Below, piece after piece: positions 24,551 through 34,300 of a DNA stretch of 53,495 bases. The stretch's first letter is position 1; every line of letters starts with the position of its first letter. The DNA is from Sphingobacterium sp. (GTDB lineage: Bacteria; Bacteroidota; Bacteroidia; Sphingobacteriales; Sphingobacteriaceae), in the NCBI GenBank assembly GCA_031253985.1, contig JAIRVH010000207.1, positions 1-53,495 on the forward strand, given 5' to 3'. The notes under the pieces were generated by a model. The model was given only the letters and a program-made list of their open reading frames with translations. It was not told the origin of the DNA and ran no database searches. The translations under genes were made by a program, and so were the position numbers.

Positions 24551-25153
24551 ATGATTTCTGTTTATAAATTAAAACCAAAATTTCAGCAGTTGCTGACGCC
24601 GATTTTGAACTTTTTGCATCGAAAAAAGGTGACTGCAAATCAAATTACGATCGGGTCGATCGCACTGTCCATGATTATAGCACTGCTGTTCTGGTATGCC
24701 GATCGTTTCTCTATTTTCTTTTTGGCGCTGCCGGTCGGATTATTGTTACGAATGGCATTGAATGCATTGGACGGCATGATGGCACGACTTTTTAATCAGA
24801 CCAGCAAGAAGGGAGAAGTCTTGAATGAAGTCGGAGATATTGTTTCAGATGTAATGCTGTTCTTTCCGTTACTGAAGTTTCATCCCGAAAGTTTATATCT
24901 AGTCGTCGGTTTTATTGTATGGAGTGTTGTGAATGAATTTTGTGGATTGATAGGAAAGGTGATTGCCAATGACCGTCGTTACGATGGTCCCATGGGGAAA
25001 AGTGATCGTGCATTGCTGTTGGGAGTATATGGAATTTTATCGTTATTGCATATTTCAATCGTTGCTTTTTCAGGTTATATTTTTGGTGTTTTGTGTTTAC
25101 TGTTGCTTTTGAGTTCGGTAACTCGATTGAGGAAGGCTTTGGCGCATGGCTGA
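24551..25153 (+). CDS. CDP-alcohol phosphatidyltransferase, YnbA-like
   Basis: This 200-residue protein has about six transmembrane helices and a variant of the CDP-alcohol phosphotransferase motif. The canonical DxxDGxxAR...GxxxDxxxD reads NALDGMMAR ... GEVLNEVGD: two of the four metal-binding Asp are Asn (N71, N92), while D74 and D96 remain. From memory this NxxDG...LNEVxD form is usual in the E. coli YnbA group, so it is probably a subfamily mark. It overlaps the next gene by eight bases. I choose the ATG at 24551, which gives the usual length. The expected reaction joins a CDP-activated lipid to an unknown alcohol. Confidence 0.82.
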   Translation: MISVYKLKPKFQQLLTPILNFLHRKKVTANQITIGSIALSMIIALLFWYADRFSIFFLALPVGLLLRMALNALDGMMARLFNQTSKKGEVLNEVGDIVSDVMLFFPLLKFHPESLYLVVGFIVWSVVNEFCGLIGKVIANDRRYDGPMGKSDRALLLGVYGILSLLHISIVAFSGYIFGVLCLLLLLSSVTRLRKALAHG

Positions 25154-25973
25154 TGCTAACGGCAAGTTCGCAGATGTTCCTGTGCGTGTTAGAAGCTGGG
25201 GCTATATTGTTTTGGTGTTAGCAGTTGCCTTCATTCCATCAACATTATCTCCGCTATTCGTTGCCTGGATAACCTACCAAGGGATGCGCGAATTTGCTCA
25301 TCTATTTATTCCCGAATTCAAGAGGAGTACCTTTCCGTATCTTTTCATGGCATTGTTGCAAGCATTGCTCCTGTATTTTTGCTCCTATCGGGAATATCTT
25401 CTGTTGGCAAGCTTCTTATGTCTGGGGCTAATTGTGTTTTTCAGATTCGGTTTAAAGGCTAAGAATGGAGCACTATTGGGGATGTTTTTTGGAGCAATGG
25501 CTTGTCTACTAGGGTTTAGTCATTTAGCGTTTATTCGCGCGATAAAAATGGATAATGATGTCCTTCTCGGCTTAAAACTTATTGGATATATTGTTGTTTT
25601 AACTGAACTGAATGATGTATTTCAGTATCTAATGGGTAAGTTTTTCGGAAGAAGAAAAATTGTGCCGCGGATTAGTCCAAACAAAACAATCGCGGGATGT
25701 ATCGGTGGGATCAGCTTAACGATTATACTGAGTAATTTATTGGGGTATTTTCTATTACCTTTTCAGAATTTTCTATACTTTTCATTGTTCGGCTTGCTGT
25801 TTGGTATTTTGGGATTCTGGGGAGATGTCCTCTTTTCTTATTTGAAGCGAAAAGCTGATGTGAAGGATACAGGCACGCTGATTCCGGGGCATGGTGGACT
25901 TTTGGACCGCATCGATAGCCTGATTTTTAATGCCCCTTTATTTTATGTGCTGATTTTGTCATTGGTGAATTAA
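25146..25973 (+). CDS. Phosphatidate cytidylyltransferase-like (CdsA family, YnbB-like)
   Basis: This 275-residue integral membrane protein has about seven to eight helices. The C-terminus carries the CdsA signature: GRRKIVPRISPNKTIAG, then SYLKRKADVKDTGTLIPGHG and GLLDRIDSL. The family makes CDP-diacylglycerol from phosphatidic acid and CTP. Here the enzyme overlaps the CDP-alcohol phosphatidyltransferase gene, so it probably makes the activated lipid that protein uses. A housekeeping CdsA would normally be encoded elsewhere, so this is likely a dedicated second copy, as YnbB is in E. coli. The next gene follows after 82 bases. Confidence 0.88.
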   Translation: MADANGKFADVPVRVRSWGYIVLVLAVAFIPSTLSPLFVAWITYQGMREFAHLFIPEFKRSTFPYLFMALLQALLLYFCSYREYLLLASFLCLGLIVFFRFGLKAKNGALLGMFFGAMACLLGFSHLAFIRAIKMDNDVLLGLKLIGYIVVLTELNDVFQYLMGKFFGRRKIVPRISPNKTIAGCIGGISLTIILSNLLGYFLLPFQNFLYFSLFGLLFGILGFWGDVLFSYLKRKADVKDTGTLIPGHGGLLDRIDSLIFNAPLFYVLILSLVN

Positions 25974-26055
25974 AGCAGGAAAATTAAAAAGTAAATAATG
26001 GAGGCAATTCGTAAGCTGTAAGCATGAACTACCAAGATCTCAATACTAAAATCTA

Positions 26056-27093
26056 ATGACAAAGTATTATCAACGGGCTTTATTATTTTCGGGAGGAGGA
26101 ACACGATTTGCTCTATATATGGGTATGTATGCTGCCTTGAGTGAATTGGATTTAAAACCGGATCTGCTTATTGCAAGCTGTGGAGGTTCAATGGCCGTAG
26201 CCATCATACAAGCTTTCCCTACCGATGCAGCTCGAAAATCCTATGTGCAGTCCGAAGAGTTTTATCGATTTTTCCTGCATCATAGGCTTACCGAACAGCG
26301 GCACCTCAGGAAAATGGGCTTATATGTTTTGAAAAAGCAACTGAACAAAAAAGCAGCGCCCTATCTTGAAGATGTTTTTAGTCGCTATCTGGTGGAGATG
26401 GAGCAAGACCTCTCGCCTTTATTGCCTGCATTGGATAGACCTTTTTCAGCCGAGGCACCTTCACTTATTATCGGATCCAAAATACTATTTGATCCAATTG
26501 AGGTTGGGAAGAAACGGGGTGATAGAAAACTCTATCATAAGATGCTCTTAGGGACATCAGATGTATTGGCGAAAGTACCGATTCAGGAGATCTTCATTGA
26601 AGATGATAATTATGTGAACAGTGCTGTAGCGCAAGCAGTTGAGCTGCGTTCTGAATTTTCCATGCTGCAAGCCGTCCGTATTTCGATGTCTGATATGTTT
26701 TATGTTGAACCAGTATCTATAAATAAAACTTATTATGCAGGTGGAGCGATCGACCTTCTGCCAATGGAACTAGCCAATGTAATGGCTGAAGAGATTATAT
26801 GTGAACGTAAACAGGCGTACAAGGCACAAGAAGAAGCATTGGTTCGAGCGGTATTAGGTTTTAGCGGGAATAAACGTTTGACGGATCTTTTACAACGATA
26901 CCCTGAAGTACATCGCATTGACACAAGGGATGCCGCACAGCAATTGTCTGGGCGCTATTGTAAAAAGGAAATCAATTGGCGTAAATTTGAAATTGCTTTG
27001 ACTTTACCTGCAGATTTGCAGGAATTTGCCGATGCAATGGAAGCACAATGGAGCTATGGTTATCAGGTGACTTTAAATTCGTTTAAGAAATAA
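26056..27093 (+). CDS. Patatin-like phospholipase family protein, catalytic Asp replaced
   Basis: This 345-residue protein begins with the patatin oxyanion loop FSGGGTRFALYMG (residues 11-23) and has the nucleophile in GGSMA (Ser45), a slight variant of GxSxG. The second half of the dyad, normally DGG or DGA, reads YYAGGAIDLLP (Ala228-Gly-Gly) with an Asp only at 233. Activity may therefore be altered or lost unless Asp233 substitutes. The patatin family hydrolyses acyl esters of lipids. It sits in a lipid cluster, five bases before the SDR gene, so it may trim or bind an acyl chain of the cluster's lipid. Confidence 0.8.
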   Translation: MTKYYQRALLFSGGGTRFALYMGMYAALSELDLKPDLLIASCGGSMAVAIIQAFPTDAARKSYVQSEEFYRFFLHHRLTEQRHLRKMGLYVLKKQLNKKAAPYLEDVFSRYLVEMEQDLSPLLPALDRPFSAEAPSLIIGSKILFDPIEVGKKRGDRKLYHKMLLGTSDVLAKVPIQEIFIEDDNYVNSAVAQAVELRSEFSMLQAVRISMSDMFYVEPVSINKTYYAGGAIDLLPMELANVMAEEIICERKQAYKAQEEALVRAVLGFSGNKRLTDLLQRYPEVHRIDTRDAAQQLSGRYCKKEINWRKFEIALTLPADLQEFADAMEAQWSYGYQVTLNSFKK

Positions 27094-27097
27094 TTGG

Positions 27098-27853
27098 ATG
27101 AAAGTATTTATTGCCGGTGGTACAAGTGGTATAGGGCTAGCTTTAGCCGAACGTTATCTTCAACAAGGGGCATCGGTGGCCGTGTGCGGTCGGGACCTGA
27201 CAAAACTGCGGGAAATCCCTTTTGTTGATCAACTTAGTTGTTTTGAAGTGGATGTATGTCAGATAGACGATTTACAGGATGCGGTCAGTTCCTTTTGTAC
27301 GGATGAGCCTTTAGCGCTTTTTATCAATTGTACAGGAAGCTATGCGGATGATGTCGCACAGCAGATCAGCTATCAGGAGGGCCTGGCCATGTTACAGGTC
27401 AATATGATGGGGGCATTAAATTGTTTTGAGGTGGCGAGGGCCGCTATGGAGGGGCAGTCGGAAGGCCAAGTTGTTGTTGTTGCGTCAGTGTCGGGAACTT
27501 TACATTTCCCCAATTCGAGTCTATATAGTAAAACCAAGCGTGCGGCTATCCAGATCGCTGATGCTTACCGAAGGGCACTGCTCCCTTTTGGTATTGGGGT
27601 TACCGTCATTGCGCCCGGCTATGTGGATACGGAAAAGCTGCGGGAAATCAATCGGCAAGATCTGTCCAAGAAACCATTTGTGATCAGTGTAGATGATGCG
27701 GCACAACGCATAATAATTGCTATCCAACAAAAGAAAAAGCTCGTGATTTTTCCAAAGCGGATGAAATGGTTGATGGCTTGCCTGGGTATACTTCCCAACG
27801 TCTTATTGAATAAAATTATGTCTAGGAAAGCCAAATGGATGAAAAACGACTGA
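27098..27853 (+). CDS. SDR family NAD(P)-dependent oxidoreductase
   Basis: This 251-residue short-chain dehydrogenase/reductase has the cofactor motif GGTSGIG (residues 7-13), the LFINCTGSY strand, catalytic Ser in VASVSGTLHF and Tyr-Lys in YSKTK. After the catalytic core come a basic, hydrophobic tail (KRMKWLMACLGILPNVLLNK) that could hold it to the membrane, as in SDRs acting on lipid ketones or 3-ketosphinganine-type substrates. It begins five bases after the patatin stop and overlaps the next gene by 19, so it belongs firmly to the lipid operon. The substrate is unknown. Confidence 0.87.
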   Translation: MKVFIAGGTSGIGLALAERYLQQGASVAVCGRDLTKLREIPFVDQLSCFEVDVCQIDDLQDAVSSFCTDEPLALFINCTGSYADDVAQQISYQEGLAMLQVNMMGALNCFEVARAAMEGQSEGQVVVVASVSGTLHFPNSSLYSKTKRAAIQIADAYRRALLPFGIGVTVIAPGYVDTEKLREINRQDLSKKPFVISVDDAAQRIIIAIQQKKKLVIFPKRMKWLMACLGILPNVLLNKIMSRKAKWMKND

Positions 27854-29244
27854 AAGGGATCAGGCAACAATTGCTTGCTTCTCTCTATTGTATGCTGCTT
27901 TTCCAATTGGGTTATGCTACGGCGGCTATTTATGCTTCACGGTTAGCTTTTGTACCTGCATTTACGTTCAGTTTTGAACGCTGCATTCCATTTATCCCTT
28001 GGATGATTGTTCCATACATGTGCAGTGGATTGTTTTTCGCCCTTGTTCCCTTCCTTTGTCGAAGCCGAGCGGAGCTTTGGGGATATGCACAGCGGTTCAG
28101 CTTTATCACTGTGGTTTCGATCTGCTGTTTTTTTATATTTCCACTACGGTTTTCCTTCGATAGGCCAACAGTCGAAAATCCTGCTTTGGGATTCTTCTTT
28201 ACTTTTTTAGAAAAGTATGATTCGCCCTTTAACCAAGCCCCTTCTCTTCACGTTGCCTATGCTTGTCTCTTTTGGTCCGTGATCGGTAAGCAGCTTAAGG
28301 GCTGGATAAAATGGGTTCTAGGAATTTGGCTAGTATTGATGGGACTCGCTACACTCACGGTCTATCAGCATCATATGATCGATGTAATTACTGCGCTGAT
28401 TTTAGTTCATGTGGGATTTATCCTTTTCCCATCGCCTTTCAATCCTTTTCAGGGGAATGCATTAGCGTCAGGGGACCAACGTCAAGAGGTGTTGAGCATG
28501 ATTGAGGTGAGAGCCCGTCTTAAGTGGGAAGTCAATCGAAGGAACCGAGGAATTGGTCATGTTTACTTTATTGTTGGCTGGATTGTGCTGTTGCTGGCCA
28601 TTTGGGGTGGAGAGTATATGTTCGGATGGTACTTCCTAGGCTGGATCTCCCTCGTTTGCTTTGCTGTGGGGAGAAGTTACTTTATCAATAACCCAAACTT
28701 TCTGAAAAACGAAAATGGACGTATCCCTTGGTTTAAAAAGGTGTTTTATGCCCCTTATCAACTTGCTTATTGGTTGATCTGGCGTTTTGTAAGGCAAAAA
28801 AATAATCCACCCTTCATGGAGGTTCTGCCAAGTTGTTATGTGGGGCCAAGGGCGAGTAAAGCAGGCCTAAAAGCCTTTGATTCGGATCAACGGTTAATCA
28901 TTTTTGATTTAGCTGCGGAATTGGAGGAAGTTGCCCCGTTGCAGAAAAGAGCAAGTTATTGTTCATTCCCCTTGCTGGATATCGCCGCGATAAGGGGCGA
29001 GGATGCTGAGCGGATATTGGCAGCTCTTGTTGCCAATTATCAGCAATTACAAAAGGATGAAAAGATGATGATACACTGTACGATGGGCTATAGTCGGAGC
29101 ATGGTTTTTGCTATTCTGTTGTCGCAAAAAATATTATCTTTAAATTTAAAGGATGCTATAAATCGGGTTAAATCTAAGAACAAGCATCTGGTGCTGCATA
29201 AACATAGTTTATTGTTGATGAAAGTACTGGATGGGGAAGATTAA
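27835..29244 (+). CDS. PAP2 phosphatase fused to dual-specificity phosphatase (YnbD-like)
   Basis: This 469-residue membrane protein joins two phosphatase domains. The N-terminal part has multiple transmembrane helices and the PAP2 motifs PSLHVAYA (around residue 135) and HHMIDV (around 180). The C-terminal cytoplasmic part is a dual-specificity/tyrosine-phosphatase-like domain with the P-loop HCTMGYSRS (Cys415, Arg421). The same fusion is seen in E. coli YnbD. It probably removes a phosphate from the pathway's lipid intermediate, for example after the CDP-alcohol transfer. Its start lies within the SDR gene (19-base overlap). Confidence 0.88.
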   Translation: MDEKRLKGIRQQLLASLYCMLLFQLGYATAAIYASRLAFVPAFTFSFERCIPFIPWMIVPYMCSGLFFALVPFLCRSRAELWGYAQRFSFITVVSICCFFIFPLRFSFDRPTVENPALGFFFTFLEKYDSPFNQAPSLHVAYACLFWSVIGKQLKGWIKWVLGIWLVLMGLATLTVYQHHMIDVITALILVHVGFILFPSPFNPFQGNALASGDQRQEVLSMIEVRARLKWEVNRRNRGIGHVYFIVGWIVLLLAIWGGEYMFGWYFLGWISLVCFAVGRSYFINNPNFLKNENGRIPWFKKVFYAPYQLAYWLIWRFVRQKNNPPFMEVLPSCYVGPRASKAGLKAFDSDQRLIIFDLAAELEEVAPLQKRASYCSFPLLDIAAIRGEDAERILAALVANYQQLQKDEKMMIHCTMGYSRSMVFAILLSQKILSLNLKDAINRVKSKNKHLVLHKHSLLLMKVLDGED

Positions 29245-29476
29245 TAGAAGGTCATTTGCATGATCTTTGTTGTGGTAGGGTTATTCAGTGGAAGTTATAC
29301 ATGAAATGTGCACGATTTCAGTGATACAGCGACGAATGAGAATAACCTCGAATGGCTCATCGAAGCTCATCTGGACATTGTATATAATCACTGAAGTCGC
29401 TTAAGGCAGTATAAATGCTTTAAAGAAAAAATATGTTCACGAATAAACAAAATGCGAAGCATTCAAAATACATTGG
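29245..29476. other. Spacer inside the lipid cluster, with inverted repeat
   Basis: This 232-base gap breaks an otherwise tight gene cluster. It contains TTCAGTGAT near 29320 and its reverse complement ATCACTGAA near 29386. One frame (HDFSDTATNENNLEWLIEAH) stays open through the middle but I do not recognise it. It may hold a promoter for the last gene or be debris of a lost one. Confidence 0.3.
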
Positions 29477-31210
29477 ATGCCGGCACGAATGAATAAATAT
29501 TTAATTATGAAATCAGGTTACTTTCAAAGTTTCGATCAAGGCGAATTATTGTATCGCGTTTGGAATTATCAAGGAGGTCAGCGGGCACTAATCGTGCTGC
29601 ACCGTGGGCATGAGCATTCAGAACGCCTGCAGGAAATGGCGATGGATCCACAGTTTGCCGGATACTCAATTTTTGCATTTGATTTACGTGGACATGGGTA
29701 TACGAAAGAGCCTGTTTCGCCCATATTTATGGATTATTTGCGGGATTTGGACAGTTTTGTTCATTACATCGCCCGTGAGTATTTAGTTGATACTAAGGAT
29801 ATTTTTGTTATTGCAAATAGCATTGCCGGTGTTGTTGTCAGTGCTTGGGTACATGACTTTGCTCCTGCGATTGCAGGTATTGCGTTGTTGGCACCTGCTT
29901 TTGAAATTAAGTTATATGTACCACTGGCCAATCAGATGATTGCGTTGGGAACAAAGTTAAAGAAGGATCTGATTATTCAGAGCTATGTCAAATCGAAAGT
30001 ATTGACCCATGATGTGGATCAGCAGAAAGCCTATGATTCAGATCCGTTGATTTCCAAGTCCATCAACGGTGCTTTGCTGGTCGATCTATTGAAGGCTGGC
30101 GAGCGTATCGTGGCGGATGCGGCAGCGATTGATATTCCTGTGATTATTTTGTCTGCTGAGAAAGATTATGTGGTCAAAAATTCCGTGCAGAAGAAATTCT
30201 TTGTAACAATAGCTTCGAAATTGAAGACCTTTATTACCTTACGTAATTTTTATCATGGAATTCTATTTGAAACCAATCGGCAGAAAGTCTATCACTATCT
30301 AAGGAATTTCATCGAGAAGGCTTATGCCCGACCACGTCCTGAATTGACACTGGATCCGGACGAATTTTCGGTCAAAGAGTATGAAAACTTATACCATAAA
30401 TTACTCCCTGCTGGTGAAAAGTTGAATTATGCGGTTCAAAAATGGACATTGGGAAAAATTGGTTCATTAAGTCAGGGAATGAATTTAGGTTTACAGTTCG
30501 GTTTTGATTCTGGAATATCATTGGACTACGTCTATCGAAATGAGTCGCATGGGAAAAACCGTTTTGGCCGTATCCTTGATCGCGGTTACCTGGAAGCTAT
30601 CGGTTGGAAAGGGATTCGTATTCGGAAACAGCATCTATTGCAGTTGTTGGAAGAGCATATTGTCCAGGTTAAAGCAGCAGGAAAAGCTGTAAAGATATTG
30701 GATATTGCAGGCGGCACTGGCAATTATCTATTTGATATCAAGGAAAAATATCCTGATACTGAAATAGTAATCAACGAATTTCTTTTGTCGAATATCGCCG
30801 TGGGTGAGAAAATTATTCGCAGAAAAGGATTGCAGGGAATACGTTTTACCAATTACGACTGTTTTGATCCGGCTACGTATACCAAACTAGAATTTGAACC
30901 TAATATTGTCATTATCTCGGGTATTTTCGAGCTTTTTGGCGATAATGAAATGGCAAGTCGGGCTGTACAGGGCGCAACTTCGATTTGTGAGGCCAATAGT
31001 CACTTGGTCTATACTGGTCAGCCATGGCACCCACAGTTGAAGATGATCGCTTACGTATTAAACAGCCATCAGAAAAAAGACTGGGTGATGCGCCGTCGTT
31101 CGCAGAAAGAATTGGATCGTCTGATGGCCTATAACGGTGTGGTGAAGAAACGTATGCTTATCGACGATTTTGGGATATTTACAGTTTCTTCAGGGGCTGT
31201 GAAGGGGTAG
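29477..31210 (+). CDS. Alpha/beta hydrolase fused to class I SAM-dependent methyltransferase (YnbC-like)
   Basis: This 577-residue protein has two domains. The N-terminal alpha/beta hydrolase (about 1-290) has an HRGHEHSER oxyanion region, a nucleophile in NSIAGV (Ser115), an Asp in SAEKDYVV and a His in FYHGILFE. The C-terminal methyltransferase (about 370-577) has SAM motif I in ILDIAGGTGNYLFDI (around residue 410) and a following VINEFLL acidic strand. E. coli YnbC has the same fusion, and the neighbours here also match ynbABCD. It probably esterifies, cleaves or methylates the lipid head group. A second ATG at 29489 is an equally possible start. Confidence 0.85.
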   Translation: MPARMNKYLIMKSGYFQSFDQGELLYRVWNYQGGQRALIVLHRGHEHSERLQEMAMDPQFAGYSIFAFDLRGHGYTKEPVSPIFMDYLRDLDSFVHYIAREYLVDTKDIFVIANSIAGVVVSAWVHDFAPAIAGIALLAPAFEIKLYVPLANQMIALGTKLKKDLIIQSYVKSKVLTHDVDQQKAYDSDPLISKSINGALLVDLLKAGERIVADAAAIDIPVIILSAEKDYVVKNSVQKKFFVTIASKLKTFITLRNFYHGILFETNRQKVYHYLRNFIEKAYARPRPELTLDPDEFSVKEYENLYHKLLPAGEKLNYAVQKWTLGKIGSLSQGMNLGLQFGFDSGISLDYVYRNESHGKNRFGRILDRGYLEAIGWKGIRIRKQHLLQLLEEHIVQVKAAGKAVKILDIAGGTGNYLFDIKEKYPDTEIVINEFLLSNIAVGEKIIRRKGLQGIRFTNYDCFDPATYTKLEFEPNIVIISGIFELFGDNEMASRAVQGATSICEANSHLVYTGQPWHPQLKMIAYVLNSHQKKDWVMRRRSQKELDRLMAYNGVVKKRMLIDDFGIFTVSSGAVKG

Positions 31211-31325
31211 CGCTGAGTGCCAGTGATCAGAAGAATCTAAGAAAAACATTGTCCAAATGGAATTGATGTGCGAGATGAAATCTATAGCGTAGAGGTACGA
31301 ATCTGAGAGATTATTGCGTTGTTTA

Positions 31326-31363
31326 ATTCTCTCCATTGATCATTAATACTCAATGGAGAGAAA
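31326..31363. terminator. Bidirectional terminator closing the lipid cluster
   Basis: The arms TTCTCTCCATTGA (31327-31339) and TCAATGGAGAGAA (31350-31362) are a perfect 13-bp match around a ten-base loop. It lies between converging genes. The T-run is weak, so termination efficiency is uncertain. Confidence 0.7.
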
Positions 31364-31376
31364 TCAATTTGCTGTT

Positions 31377-34300
31377 TTAATTCTTATACGCGCGAATAGC
31401 TTGTATAATACCCTCGAGGTTTTCGTTAAAGTCCAGCAACTGTGCAAAAACTTTATCATCTTTTGCTAAGCCACCATGTTTATTGTTCTTCTGGAAGATC
31501 TCTTTGATTTGCTCCCAACGTTCCTGTTCTACGGGATTGATCAATCCGGCGAGTTCCTTCAGTTTTAATAAATTACTTTCGGTATCTGCGGTCAGTGTCT
31601 GTGATTCGCTCTCATAATGCGCAAGAATAATTTGATCGATTTCCTGCTCATTCATCATGGGCACTACTTGAGCGACAAGCTTACTCATATTCCGGTAAGA
31701 TCCCTGCATTTTGAACGGTGGTTCTGTCCGATAATTGTCCTGCATAGCCGCACTTTGGATATAATGCTGATTGACCTTAATAACAACGTTTCTGATCTTT
31801 AAAACATGTCGTAGTACAGCGACGAAGTCGTCGACATCCTGCTTCAGATAATTGCCTTCCAGTACGGGAAGCTGGTCCATGACCGATTGCGCATAGTTGA
31901 CCAGTGCATAGAAGTCATTGAACGATTTACTTGCTATCTTTTCCAGGTAGCTATTTTCAATTGCTGCATTTTCAATGAGGCTGAGGTTAAATAAGGATTC
32001 TGTATCGCCGATCACATCTCCCAAGTTGTATACGTCGGCGCGGTTGGCAAGCATATCGGGGATTTGAAATTTGGATCCGCTCTCCGTATATGGGTTTCCG
32101 GCCATCACAATGCAGAATCTCTTTCCTCGTAAATCATATGTTTTGCTCTCTCCTTCAAAAATACCGTCGATCTTACGCTGTCCATCGGCTAGAGAAATGA
32201 ACTTTTGTAAGAATTCTGGATTTAAATGTTGGATGTCGTCGAGATAGAGCATCACATTGTCGGCCATTTCAAAAGCGAGATTGATCTTCTTAAGTTCCTC
32301 CCGTTCTCCCGAAGTCTTTGCTTCAATAGGGTCAATCGAAGTGATGGAATGTCCGATTGTAGGTCCATTGATCTTTACAAAATGCAGTCCCATGGTTTTG
32401 GCTAGATATTCCATTAGCGTTGTTTTCCCGTAGCCAGGAGGGGAGATGAGGAGCAACATACCCATTCGTGCAGTACGTTTATTATCGCCGGCAGCTCCCA
32501 GCTGTTTGGCCAAGTTATTCCCGATCAAAGGAAAGTAAACTTCGTTGATCAATTTGTTGCGGACGAAAGATGTTAACACCTTCGGTTCAAAATCGCCGAT
32601 TTTTAATTCCTTCGCATATGCCTTCCCAAGTTGTTCTTTCAATGAGCTGAAGTCTTGAAAACGCGGGACATTTAATTCACTGAATGTTGTCAGTCGATGC
32701 AGAAATTCGTGGTACTGAATCTGTTCTTCACCATTGTTCAAAATCGCATGATTTCCCTTTAATCCTTGGATGAGTGCAGTGTCTTTTGCAATGATCAATT
32801 GATATTCATCTTTTGGATAAAGTAATGTAACGGCTGTTTCTTCGCTATATTTCCGGAAAGCATCATAATCACTGTTCTCGTCGATAAAAGAATTTAGCCA
32901 ATTTAACGTCAAATAAAAGCGATCGACAAGACTGAATTGCGCATGCTGAATGTCCGCTTCAAAAAGCTTGTAACTTTTTTTATTTTCTAATGTACGTATA
33001 AAAGCTTTTTTCAACTCATCAGATTGTTCGCTGATAACAAACTTGCTGTAACTTGTAAAGGTATGGAAGAGATAAGCGGCTATTTTCTGGGCATTGATTG
33101 CCGACAAATCCAAATGGATGTCCCAATGTGCAAACAGTTTTGCGAGTTCATCAAGGACCGATTGGTAGCGTATTGAATTTGGAAAAGCTTTTAATACCGC
33201 ATGCGTAGAAAGGATCAGGGCCTGCTGTTTTTCCTGCTGCTCTTTAGGCAGTGAATGCCAAAAAAGCTGTGCCATGGCACGTAAGTGAGCATTATAACGT
33301 AAAAGATCGAGCTTGGTATCGAGTTGTTTAAGGGTCTCGTAGATCGATAAAGCATCAAAATTATGTACACCTTTGACATAACCTTCGGAATAGCTCTGTT
33401 CGACAGTCTGGTTGATAAACAGATTGGCATCAAAATTCTGCTGCTCTTTTGAGGCAATAAACGTTTTGTAAGCCAAATATTCGGCACGATATACTTCTTT
33501 GTTTTCTGAAATGAGCTCCTGATCCCAGATGTCCTTAAAATTTTCAATCTGGGTGCCGGCCACTTTTTGGTAGAAGCTAGTTCCTGTGAGATGAAAGTAC
33601 AGTTCATCATTTTTGCGCACGAGTGTCAAACTGAGCGATTGGTTGTTGACAGCAAATTTGTGCTTGCCTAAGGCGATGATATTCTCTCCATCAACAAAAA
33701 GATCATTCTTGTCTCGTAAAATGCGCAGCGCATCCTCTTGCGCTTTTTTGAGCAAGTTTTCTAGATTTTCTGCTTTTGAGACATCGTTGAGTGTTTTCAG
33801 TTCTTTTACCAGCTGTCTGATCTTGTCGATCATCAAGTCCGAGGCAAAGAAACTTAGGATTTCCTCACGTGCCGCAAATGTCTTTGATTTATTTTCGATG
33901 TTTTTTAATACCCGAAGCCCTATTTGTTCGAGAGAAGAAGTACGTTTGTTGATCTGTTCAACGATCTGCTCTCTACGGGAATTGAACGCTTTGATCACTT
34001 CATCGCGTTTATCAGCAATCTTTAAAGCGAAGTCCTCAAACTCAGAAAATTTACTTTCAAGTTCTTCAAGCTGAACGATAACCTTGGTATAATACTCATC
34101 TACTTTCTCGGTGGTTGTAGAAAGTTCAAGATAATTCGTTACAGACTGTTCCAGTAACGTCAATTGCGCAGAGAATTCTGCGATGGCTTCTGTACTTTTT
34201 AGCGAGTTGAGTTTTCGTGTGAGCTGTGCCCTGACTTCGTTTAGCGAAGAGAAAATCACCGAGATTTTTTCAATGATTTTGGTCGTTTGGGTGGAGTCGT

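Noticed and set aside
33613..34074. A 153-codon plus-strand frame
   Set aside because: It is antisense to the coiled-coil part of the giant ATPase, and its Ser/Leu-rich composition is what the reverse of a Glu/Lys/Leu-rich coding strand gives.
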